Assembly (NCBI GenBank): GCA_036362985.1
Contig: JAYGXS010000004.1
Span: forward strand, 47,481,001 to 47,545,000
Reading direction: 5' to 3'
DNA length: 64,000 nucleotides
Source of the DNA: Ligula intestinalis
Lineage: Eukaryota > Platyhelminthes > Cestoda > Diphyllobothriidea > Diphyllobothriidae
A program made the translations under genes and the position numbers. The notes under the pieces are model-generated. The model was not told the origin of the DNA and made no database searches. It saw only the letters and a program-made list of their open reading frames with translations. This document shows, in pieces, positions 51,551 through 63,100 of this stretch; position 1 is the first letter of the stretch, and each line of letters begins with the position of its first letter.

Positions 51551-54500
51551 GTAAATGATAACCTAAACACATTTCGAAATTAATTCAATGGAGGGGGACC
51601 ACCTCAAATGCTATCGGACCCATTTCAATGCCCAACAGTTGCGTGTTTAGGAAGAAGGCCAAAAATAAAAATTCCTGAAAAACCTGAAAGTTCTGTATGT
51701 TATTCTTTATATAATACTGAAAGAAATTGCAACTCAAGTTCAACGATAATATTAATAATATTATTATTATTTGTATATTTAAGGCCCAAGGAGCCCTGTC
51801 GTTACAAACTTAGTGCTATCGTGAAAACAAAAATAATAATGATAAACATTGAACTCTGATAAAATAATTGTCATCGGCAGTAAAAAAAACCTCCTAACTC
51901 GGTGGATGACTTCAGCGGGCCACCGATATCCAAAAAAACTATAGGAGAAAAAACTGCCTTAATAGGTCACAGAGTTTGATGTGGTTGGATTGGGACCTGA
52001 TGTTGAGAGTTCGGGACGTTGAGTTAAGAAGGGGTTATCCGGGACAACAGGAGAAGATAGTAGAAGTCAAGGCAACATCACCAAGATGCGGCCCACCTGG
52101 CTCCAGAGCCCATCGAAAAGTTGGCGATAACCATTAATAGCGACCTCGAAGACCACAGCGACGGTTGCAAAAACGGAGAAGAGTTCGCAGCCCTTGAAAG
52201 TGATGCTTGACTCTGCTTCAAATGCCAGGAGGGCCCTTTTCAATATCTAAAACTTGCGTGTTTGGAAAGGAAACAGGCAGTAACGACTTTATTTCCTCCA
52301 AATTTAAATTCTTATGTGATTTGCCTTTGAAAATCGAAAGTGTAGAAGGCAGCCTAATATCGAGTGGAAGGTTGTTTCAACTCAAAGCATACTTGGAGGT
52401 AAAAAAGCGAGAACGGTTAGATGTGGAGCTACGGGGTGGTAAAATTATCATGGGAGAGTTACGAGTGGCGTTAGGTCAGTCTACCGGAAGGAGAGCGTTA
52501 ATTTGTGGGAGATAAGGACTATTGTTAACGCGAAACAGAAAGCATATACCAGCTTCGAGTCTTCTTACCCAAAGAAATTTAATGTTTGCTAACTGACATG
52601 TATCTGTATAACACATACCAGACCCAGAAACAGAAAATATTTTACGATTGAAAACTCGCTGAACCTTTTCAATCTTACTACGGTCATTCTGGGTCATGAG
52701 ACCAAAAAGCGGACAGCAGTATTCCAGTATAGGGAGAACAAACATGCTGTATAGTTTAAACTTCATTTCTGCAAGGAAAAAATTATGCGATATAAACCCA
52801 CATATCTGTGCGGCCTTGGCAGAAATTCGATCTGCATGAAGTGATAATGCAAGCTTATTCGTGTAAGTAAGACCCAAATCCTTTATCGTAGATCTTTCTA
52901 ACAGTGGAATATTTTGGAAGATGATGGGTCCAGGAAGCCTTGCGGGACCAAAACACATGAAACTACATTTGGATGGAGAAAACTCCTTCCGCCATGTAGC
53001 GCTCCAACTTCAGAGGGTACGCAAGTGTGCGTTAACTTTATCAACACAACTACTGGCCGTGTCCTTAGAAAATGAGGAATACACTAAAGGTCATCAGCAT
53101 AAATGAAATTTTCTGAATTATTTTGCACTGTTGAAATTTCATTTATGTAAAGAATGAAAAGGAGGGGACCTAAAACCGTGCCTTGTAAAACGCCACTCGT
53201 GATCGGCTGAGGCATCGAGTAGCTATTGCCTACTAAGTCTTTCTGGCTGCGATAAGACAGGTAGGAGGCAATTAAATCGAGGAGGGGAGGCCTGATGCCT
53301 AGGCCTTCCAGTTTCACTAAAAGGCGCCTATTCGGCACCTTGTAAAAAGCTTTACTAAGGTCAAAGTAAATCACGATGACTGATTGCTGTTCATTACGAA
53401 GTGAAGTAACCAGGTAAAGGAATGCCAAGTGGCAGGTTTTGCATGATCTTCCAGGTAGAACTTCATGCTGTGAGGCGTTTAATAGTTTATTTTCTACACA
53501 AAAATCGAGAATTTGATTAAAAATGATCTTTTCCAGAAGTTTGGCTAGGGCCGGGGTTTTATGAACACCTCGGTAGTTATTTACGTCCGAACGAGATCCT
53601 GACTTGAAGACTGGAAGAATAATAGATGTCTTCCATGAGTCAGGAAAGTAACCGTTAAGAAGGTAAGCTGAGAATAGATTACTAAGCAATTGGGGAAGCT
53701 CAGCATTCTCTTGATAAGTGAGTTTGGAATACTGTCCGTTCCCGAGGAGTGTGAGTTTTTCAGACGGATAATTTGCTTACGAATTACTTCTATCGAGAAA
53801 TCTATGGTACTGATAGTATTGACTGAGCATGGCTGAAACGACGGCACCGGTTCAGATTCCTTCGTAAGATGCTTTGCAAAGAATGCATTGAACAGTTCAG
53901 CCTTCTCAGACTCATCTTGCGCAAAGGTTTTATTTTCATTCAGTAAAGGGGGATTTCGTGACCTCGTTTAGCGGAGGACCGACGACGAAACAATTGGGCA
54001 ATAGATTTTTCAGAGTTTAACTCGCTGAGTGCGCAAGATTCCCTCTGTTTGTCACGTGCAAGACGAATCTTAGATGCTTATTTGAAAATCTCTGTGATTC
54101 AAAGGTGCACAGATAATGAACTAGTAGACTGGTCTTTCAACTGTCTGCAATTTCTTTAGTCTAGACAAAAGAAACTGAGGAACGGTAGAGTCCGAAGTAT
54201 AAGGCTTACCATTTTTGATCGGCACAAATTCCAAAATGCTTTTTGAAATTGCCGTCATTAAGTCACAGAGAATTGTTACACTGTTCGCGGAGGAGAGCCC
54301 CTGCCAGTCTAGTGAGTCCGTTAAGTTGTTAATTAAATTAATATCAGCTAGGTCAAACGCACGATAGGTACAAATGATGCTAGCCTTTTTCGTAGAATCA
54401 AGCGGCCGACAACAATGGTTCAAAGTATGGTCACTTGAGAAGAGGTTCTGATTGTAGTCAACAGTCTAATAGCCTCGGCTATTTTATATTTAAATCCGCA

Positions 54501-54620
54501 GGAGTAGAGGAAATGCATTGCAACGTCCATTGGCCGAATTGATTTCAGAACGTTTTTCAGAATGAAATTGTACGTCCTTCTTCGTCTATCCTGTGACTCA
54601 CTTGCGACCAAATTAACGCG
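51550..54620 (-). mobile_element. CR1/jockey-like LINE, minus strand, partly intact reverse transcriptase
   Basis: Read right to left: an Arg-rich start (RRRRTYNFILKNV) near 54600, a pre-RT helical region (DLADINLINNLTDSLDWQGL), then RT motifs in a 201-codon frame (53689-53084): SWKTSIILPVFKSGSRSDVN, NYRGVHKTPALAKLLEKII, VIYFDLSKAFYKVPNRRLL, SGVLQGTVLGPLLFILYIN and the catalytic FIYADDL. The thumb/C-terminus follows (LYSMFVLPILEYCCPLF, KIEKVQRVFNRKIF), ending near 52215, with an AT-rich 3' UTR. The endonuclease is missing or deleted, and the frame shifts near 53090 and 53700. Confidence 0.88.
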
Positions 54621-55179
54621 AGTATCTTAACGTTTGCATTCCTGAGAGGAAACTGCAGAGATATGACCAGCAAATAAGGTTCCAAGGATTGAGAGAACTG
54701 ACACAAATTTCAACATAAACTTGTTGCAATTTTTCATTGCAGACAAATCTATTTGCTCGGCAATCAGATCAGGCTGAATACTGATATCAGTAATGATGTT
54801 TTAACATCATGGCGCCCATGCCGGACTTGTCGCGATAGTGCTTTCGCGGCATTTGATTGGCTGTCGTGTTTTTTGCCTGCTCGCATCCTCATTGGTTGAA
54901 GGTCATTAGCATTTATGTTAAGGAACCTTGGCGTGTCAATCACGCGCATCGAGGGCACCGGCGCCGGCCCGGACCTGTCAGCCGATGCTGAATCGCTAAT
55001 TACTCACTCGTCTGTGACGGTGACTGGACGCGCCTTCACGTGCTGTGCATCTGCTCCATTGCTGTTTGCTAATATACCATCATTTACAGCGCACTGTACA
55101 TAAGATAACTCTTTGAATCAAGTTAACTCTTGCTGATAACTGTTATAACTTTGCTCTTTTATACGTTATATGTGTTTAT

Positions 55180-56100
55180 TGCCATAATATAGTTTTATCC
55201 ACCATGTTTAGGCAAGATTCGCGGTGTAATGTGAGGCGCTGGGCGTTGAGGGAAACACAACGCTTTTTTCGAACAGTAGAAGAGCAGGTTGACAAGCTGT
55301 TTCCCAGGGCTAAGCGACCTACTATTTAAGGGGACGTTTCAGGCGTCGAAATGGACTGTGAGTCGTCGATGGACGGTGTTTGGAATTACCATTGTGAGGG
55401 TAGACTTTTTGGTACTAACACAAAACATCATAGGAGGAGTACCCTGCCATTGACGACACGGAGTCCGTCGTCATTTTGCCTGCGCGGCATGCCTACGCAA
55501 ACGACGCGATTCGGCAGCTGCAAGAGGAAATACGGGCCAACCAGAGAGAGAACCGATGCCACTTTAGTTGGCTAATGCATAATCTGAGGGATGTACATAC
55601 CCGAGTTCAGGGTACTGAAATGACCTTAGCGTCAATGCCCTTGAGTTTGGGCATCTCCTCAGGTGACCTCCCGAGAATACCTCTGGAAAGGCCTCTGGCC
55701 TCGACGGACGACTTTAACAAGTTAAACCGGGATTTCAACGAAGATGACTTCCGGCAACAACTGGTATGTTACGATAACCTCATTAAGGCATGCCTTCAGG
55801 TCCGCTTCCTCAGTTGTGTCGGCGGACGCAATTTGGACGACTTCATATAACGAGTGTTCCACGTCCTTTTCACTGACGAGATCTCCGCATACTTGAATTT
55901 CCGGGGATCGAAGTCAAAGGAGGCCCTGTATGGCACCCCTATATATATGAGGTCATTGCAGGTATTCAGTTCGAAATCCTTGAACGTATTCTACTATAGA
56001 CGCCTATAAACTCTGGTCCAAAGGGGCACGGCCAAATGCTCGTGCCTTAGAAGATTGTAGATCCGCGAGATTTAAGAAAATTTTGGTTGAGAAAAGAAAA
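55180..56100 (+). pseudogene. degenerate DUF4806-like coding remnant
   Basis: Frame 55476-55850 has a charged helix (AIRQLQEEIRANQRENRCHF), then LERPLASTDDFNKLNRDF, DFRQQLVCYDNL and VGGRNLDDFI. After a TAA the same frame continues RVFHVLFTDEISAYLNFRG and SKEALYGTPIYMR. The spacing (P.x.D.F..L...L, LVxYL..xGG..L.DF, R.L...LTDE.a...N..G...KEA) resembles the DUF4806 family, whose function is unknown. Stops and small shifts indicate a dead copy. An upstream piece near 55210 (RRWALRETQRFFRTVEEQVD) may belong to it. Assignment from memory of the family pattern. Confidence 0.45.
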
Positions 56101-56316
56101 CCACGGCTACGGGATGGTTCCCTTATCATGTCCGATGGTACACTTCATTTCATGTATCACCTAAATGCTGTCTTTTAGATGAAGAAAACGCCGCAGGGCC
56201 GAGTAATCCGCCAAAACAATCGCGGGAAACAAGCCCCTAGACCACCTTTTGTACAGTTATTTTTTATCATTAAAAAATGAAAAAATATGTCTAATATGGC
56301 CTTCTTTTTCGTTCAA

Positions 56317-56480
56317 GTGGGCTGCGTTTTCTACCGACGGGGGAAGATAAACAACTGGATGTGTTTTTACTGCGGTAGGGCTGCAAATGGGCTGCGTTTT
56401 CTAGCGACGGGGGACGATAAATAAACGGATGGGTTTACTACTGGGGATGGGTTTTCTACTGCGGGAGGGGGGCTTAAATA
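56317..56480 (+). repeat. tandem repeat, about 75-bp unit, about 2.2 copies
   Basis: GGGCTGCGTTTTCTACCGAC + GGGGGAAGATAAACAACTGG recurs as GGGCTGCGTTTTCTAGCGAC + GGGGGACGATAAATAAACGG, followed by a partial third (GGGTTTTCTACTGCGGGAGG). Seen directly. No coding meaning recognised. Confidence 0.8.
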
Positions 56481-56499
56481 CCTTTATCGAGGTATGGCG

Positions 56500-59290
56500 C
56501 CGTATCGCGACTTTTCCGCTATGGAATCGATGGCGACCAAACGACCAAAATCCGCTCTGAAATCCGGCATGTTAATGAGACTTTTCCGGCCGGAATCCAC
56601 CATGGAATCCGGTATGACTTTCTACAAGGGTTGCCTCACACAGACACCGCTTGGGTCTGGAATTCCGAGGCTTCCTACTGAATGAAAGTTTCGTCTTCAT
56701 CCTTTTCGAAGCAGCAAGTAGATTAATCACAGAAACAGTCGGGAATTCTGAATAAACTAACTGTTTAAGCTTATATAAGTTGCTGAAAGCAATACAGATG
56801 GTTAACAGAATGCTAGGTAAGCAAGCAGAGACCAAACCAACAAAAGGGATGGAAGCAGATTTTTCAAGCGTAAGTACTGGTACCTACGGATAGTTTATAT
56901 AAGAAAACGAAAGACTAGTAGTCGTATCTTCTCTTAGATAAATTGATTTATATAAAGCTGATGACTTAGCTAAAATTTCGAAACCAGCGCTCGACCTTGA
57001 CCTGACCGGTAAGCTAAGCTACGCTTTGGGATCATTTGCTTCAGCGAAAACAGGAATGCTCAGTTTTCAATCATGTGTTTGAGCCATCTCCCCCTTCTGT
57101 TCCTTCGCTTCGATGCGGCTTAACTGACTTGTAGGGCCATATAAATATTCATTCCTCCCACACAACTGCCTAACGTATTTTGTGATCAGACATGTCATTA
57201 TTGGCTATTGAATGTAAATGAATAGTTAATTGTGGCGGAAGTGATCAAAAAATATTAAATTAAATGAGATTTGTTTGTTTAAGTATACTACAGTAAAATA
57301 AAATTACATCAAGATGAAATCCGATTGCACCGGATAGGGATGCCTGTAACGACCCAAGAAACTGAATTATTGTTTGAGTACACCAAGGTCATCACTTTTG
57401 GCGTAGACTCAGGATGAAGATTATGTGATCAAGTGTCAGGGAAGAAACCGGGAGAATTTTCCCTCGTAGCCGCTGACCCCAATCCCGCCGTCGTCACCGT
57501 TTTTCATATCGTTGTCCCATATTCGATGTCGGCACTCTCGTCTCGCTCCTGCAGTGACCCACAGCACCGTATTCCTCACCCGTAATTGATCAGACATAAA
57601 CGAACAAGCTCCACTGCAGGTGGGACTTGTACCTAGGCAAGACCATTCCCTTTCCCATATTATTTTCCTTTTCTGTACGTATTCGTTAATTTCTAGTAGA
57701 ATAGTCTCCATATATTCTCGTTCCCTTTTACTCCGACGTTCACACTTGTGTGATGCTAATTGATTCAATTCAGAGCTCCTGCTGACAGAACCACCTTATC
57801 CTTTAGGTGTGTGCCCTCATCGACATCCTTGGCCCGCTACATGTCAACTGAGGAAAATTCGACATTATGCTGGCGGAATTTAATGAAAAAGGGGAAAGTC
57901 TGGCTACTGAAAATTTAAAATTTGTTATTATAAGTTGCAGTTATTTAGAGCTTCTAAAGTCAGCCCTGCCCTACAACATAAACGGCACCAAGCAGTCTGT
58001 TTGGGAGACTGTTTTGGCGGCTAAAAGCCTACAACATGAAACGAAAACTAAAATTCTGATGCTGAAAGAACTTTCGGGAATCGCTTGCTAGCTTAAGTGG
58101 TTTCTAATCAGAATAGTTTCTCATTAGTACAAAGGTGATTGAAAATGAGTCTGCATACTTCTGAACTCACCAAAATTGTATGAATGATATTCAGCAAAAA
58201 AGTGTCCATTAATATAAGAATACCGATCATTGGATTATTGCGGATATAATGGAATCAATAAATTTTAGAAGCACATTCCAGATAGCACTTAGCACTTAGA
58301 TTTCTTCTCGAACTATATGGACCTCTGGCATCTTTATTAGACCTTACTTGAAATGAGCCAAACAGCATTACTTGCACCTCCAGGTGTTCCAGGCGAATTA
58401 GGTCCCTTCGCGTTACAGATACAAAATTGCTCACTTTGAGTTCTGATTACTGACTCTATTATCCCTCTTATGCTAGTCGACGACTTGGGCAAACATAATG
58501 GCGCACATTGGGGTCAAATAAGGCATCGAAAGCAGGTACGGCCTCACCCCCGGACGTGCGGAGCAGATTAAGAATAGATTAAATATACAGAGGTAAGAGG
58601 ACGTAAACAAAGATTCGAACAAAGCACCCGCTCCTCCAAAAGCACGTTGCTCAATGACTAAGATCGAGCTGCACTCACAAACCAATCATAGCACTCGATC
58701 GGCAATAGCAGTCAAAAATAGGCTTACAGAAATCTAACGGCTGCTTCGCACTTTATAACCAAAGAAGTGCCAGTATAAATCCAAATCTGCACGCATCTGC
58801 TGGCCTGCATTTCCCCGCGCAAGGACAAATACAAAAACCAGGGTGTCTTACACAGTCAGCTCATGCGAAAACATGAAGACGATGGAAAGTTGATATTCGG
58901 AATTTGGAATTGATATTTGTTAGCGCCAGGAAGGCAGTTTCTATAAAACCCGAGTTTCGTAAAAACTAATGGTGATGTGCGCAGATAAAATTTACAAATT
59001 TGTAATAATGTCAGCAGCAACTGACCTTATAGGGCAATATTTGGCGATGTTTTGCAATTAATGGTGAAATAGAAATCAGGCAGTTGAAAAAACTCCCGCA
59101 ATGAAAATGGGGGCACAGTTCAACGTGCTTCCTTTTTCAAAAAGCGTATGGGAGAAAAAACTGCTTACGAAGAGAGGATAGCTCTGTAAAGTGGGCTAAT
59201 ACTAGAATAGCAGTTCAGAGTGGGATGATGAAATGTTTGTGTAATACGTTCGTGGTCGCTTATATGCATAACATGAAGTCACGCGAAGAA
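56500..59290. other. intergenic, unassigned
   Basis: No gene recognised. 56500-56660 contains repeated CGGAATCC/GGAATC words of unknown origin. 58900-58960 shares TTTGTTAGCGCCAGGAAGGC with the sequence at 20485. The remainder is AT-rich. Confidence 0.45.
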
Positions 59291-59950
59291 GCGTCAGTTT
59301 ACGTAGGGTTCCAACATCTCAGGAGCCAAAATTGAAATCTGATTATGGTTAGTAGCCAACGTAACGGGAGCAGTTCAGACTGAGTACGTCCAGATGGCTT
59401 CCATTGTTTGAAGGACCAGGGGTTTATGAAGACATCTAGGTTCCCAGGGGACACGAGGTTCAGATAAATATTTTCAAGGGTACTTCCTAAATTCTTGATG
59501 CTCTTTTCTCGGAGTCATGGGTAAATCTGTTCGGAAAAGATGAGAAGAACGAAATGTTTAGAGAATCAGTGTTCAGATAAGTGTGTAGTTTTCACTTGAA
59601 GGCAGGTAGAGTAGTTAACGACCTTATTTTAATTCGCAATGTTATTCCAAAGGAAGCTATATCGGAAAGCAAAGAATGTAGAGTGTTTTGACGAGGAGGG
59701 TGCAGGAGGTGGTATAATAAGAGTGGAATTTCTTAGGTTGTAAGGACGGTTGACTGGGGTACTGACAAAAAGCTTGGGAAGATTTGTACTAGTATTAAGG
59801 CGACGAAGGGCAGTCCTTTTGTCCGGACATAAGTGTAACCCGACAAAAGCATAGCACTTTCTCAAGGTGTCTAGGGCATTAAAGGTGGCGTACTCGTCCA
59901 CCTGCAAAACTGAAAACGCGAATTGCGGACGATACACACACATCGCGTTC
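59290..59950 (-). mobile_element. LINE polymerase C-terminal fragment, minus strand
   Basis: The frame 59943-59629 ends in a pattern usual for LINE protein ends: a charged helical part (ALDTLRKCYAFVGLHL), VNRPYNLRNSTLIIPPPA and KHSTFFAFRYSFLWNNI. 3' UTR-like sequence follows to about 59290. The RT core is absent. It lies directly downstream of the larger LINE at 60118 in the same orientation. Confidence 0.55.
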
Positions 59951-60117
59951 TGTTAAAATAAACCAGGCTGTCCTTTGGTGTCAAAAGCGATCTGGCTCTG
60001 TTCGAGCGAACAAGGAGCGCAATGCTCTTCGGCATTCCTAGTACGGCTGTGTACCTAGTGGGTAGAAACCCCACTAAACCCAAAAATCTAGTGTGCGTAG
60101 TAGTTGGACGCGTGCAA

Positions 60118-63100
60118 GATTCAAGATATATATCAGTTTATTATGCCAGTTTACAGGCAATTTTAGAGAGTTGATAAAGCACCTCTTGGACGCCTTCCAA
60201 AACCCCGAAGACAGGAAAAAAACCAAAAACAAACTCCCTCTTTTGCAGCCAGTATTGGTTTTGTTTCAATTTTGGGTTTGTCTATACTGGGCGAGATAGG
60301 AAGTTTGTTTCAAGTGCAAAAAAACTGACTTTAAAGGAACGATACAAGCGGAATATATGTACAGTTGCAAACTGAGTTGACACATCAGCATGAGAAACGT
60401 TATATATTGTTTAGGGACATGAGTTCGGGACGGGGAGAGTTGGGACAAGAACGCAGTGTTCTCAGTCTCCCTTCAATGTTTTTCGGCAAAAGTTGCGCGC
60501 TGTCGGCTGAAGGAGTGGGAGATTGCGAGCTGCAGCTTCAGCAGCATTATCTTCAGCATGAGGCCTGGCAGGGTTCAAAGTCCACGAACGCCATCAGAGT
60601 GGAAGAGAGATTCCACCGAGTCAGCACCCAAAATTTGTGAAAGTTGTCCTGAATGTAGAAAACTAACGATAGCTCTCTTAAACACAGGGTAGCTTTGCTG
60701 GGTTTTAATACTTCTGGGCAGTTTATTCCAGATTGATATGGCGTTTACTGAAAAGAATTGCCGGTACTTAACTGTAAGTGCCATAGAAAGAAATAAAAAC
60801 ACATCTCGATGACTGGCGCGCCGAGAGTGGTCGAGCTGTCTTATTGTACTGAGCAGATGAAAGGTTTGGCCATTCAAAAGTGTAAACAGTAAAAACAGAC
60901 CCTTCTCTAATCTACGAAGCCACAGGGGATCCAGCTTTATAAGTTCGCACCTTTGTTGGTAGGCAACTTTACGGTGTTCTGCGGTAAAAACTCTTCTAGT
61001 GAGGAGGTGCTGCACCGATTCTATTTTCTTCCGTTCACTAGTGCGCAGAAGACTGAATAGGGGCAAGCAGTATGCAAGAATTGGTCTCACGTACATATTA
61101 TAAAGGCTAGTTCTAACCTTTTGTGGTCTTAAAGTTTCGAAGGATAAATCCGGTGGTTTGGCGTGCTTTCGAAACTATCAGGGCACAGTATTCTGACAAA
61201 TTGAGACTATTAGAGTAGGATTGCCCAAATCCTTCATAACTCCTGGGACATTTAGTTCATGACCGCCTTTGCTTAATTCCGGTTGATGATCGTCACCAAC
61301 AACCATAATGGAACATTTGTGCCATGAAAGGGTGAGGCACCATGTGCAACACCACTGGGCGAAGGCCAGAAGATCCTTTATTATCTGCTCGAGCACGAGG
61401 TTTTGATCTGCCGGTTTATGCTGATAAGTGACTTTTAAATCATCAGCGTACATGAAGGGTCTACCATACTGAAAACAATCTGGAACGTCAGTGACAAAAA
61501 GGCAAAATAGGAGCGACCCTAGTACACTACCCTGTATAACTCCACTCCTCAAATGCCTGGGGTTGGAGATTACATTGAAAATTTTTCCTCGTTTTGTGCG
61601 AGCATCCAAATAGGAAGATATTCAGTTCAGAGGCTTGCTACCTATGCCGAAAGAGGTCAGTTTCAGAAGGAGGAGGTTATGATCGACCCGATCAAAGGCC
61701 TTTGTAAAATCAAAATAAACGGTATAAAGGGCAAAACCGCTGTCTCTAGATTGTAGCACATAATAAAACAAAGAGAGCTGGCATGTGTCACCAGATCTTT
61801 TTTCGAGAAATCCATGTTGAGCTGAATTGAGCAGGTTGTTCTCTGCCAAGTGACGCATCTTCTTGTCGTTGATCAAGGTCTCAAAGATCTTCGAGGCTGC
61901 AGGAGGTGTATTTATTGGCCTAAAGTTGTCAAATGACGTTGATCGGCCATGCTTTCGAATAGGCATTTTGTGCAATTCCTTCTACAACGAAGGAAAGGTT
62001 CCGCTCTCAAGAGCAAGATAAAATATCTTATACAAAAAAGACGGAAAATATGATTTTCTTCAGCTTTTAGATGGCTAAATGGGACGCCATCTGGTCCTAG
62101 ACTATAAGATTGATGAAAACAACGAATGGCGACAGTCACGTCCCAGAGGGTAAAACTTATGGTTTCGAAGATGGCACCCGTCCAAGCCCGGAGAGCCGGA
62201 AGTGCAGCAAAAGAGTTTTCACCAAACGTTTTGGAAAAGAACGCATTGAAGCTAGCGGCTGTCAACTTCGCGTCAGCTATGGGGTTTCGTAAGGCGTCTT
62301 GAAGTATGGGATGTTGCGCTTTCCTCTGCGCTTTGACTGTGCGCGAAAAGAGTTTCGCAACATTCAGGGAAGGGTTTATAGCGAAGTTTGCCTCATCTGC
62401 TATCTGCTTTCCTTCGGAGAACTCCTTAGCCTGCTCAAAGATCAGTGTGATTAAGGGCAGAACGGAAGTGTCTTTCTGTTGATGCAAACGACGAGAGAGT
62501 CTACGCAGCCTACGACGGAAAGACAGAGGAAGGTACACTTCATCCTTGACATGCATTATGTTCTTACGCGGGACAAGCTGGAGGATGAGCGAATCCAGCA
62601 CTTTGTACAGTGTATCAGTACAAACATTTACATTCAAACATTAAAAAAATTCAGACCAGTCGAGAGCGTTTAGATGTCAGTAATTCCGCCTTATTTGCTG
62701 ATCGGAAGTCATGATAAAAACCATATTTCTGGGAAAATGTTTCGGCCGCCTCCAGTTTTAGTGTTGTATCAACTGTGAGATGGTCTAAACTCCCAATTGC
62801 GTCTAAGGATGACACTAAAAGTGGTTCGCACCCCCTACAAAAAATTAGGTTCAGTATGTTTGCTCCTCGAGTGGGAAAATCGACTATTTGATCCCACATA
62901 CCGATATCGACAGCCTCAAGTACGTTCTCAAACATTGGAGGAACGTAGGGTGGAAACAATTGCACGTCAGGAATATTAAAGTCACCTGCAATCAAGCAAA
63001 ACTTAAGATTCAATTCGGCTGTGGCATGATCTGCCAGCGAGAGACAAAGATCGTAGTCCACCTTGGCATTAGGTGGGCGAAAAAACACAGTCAACGAGTA

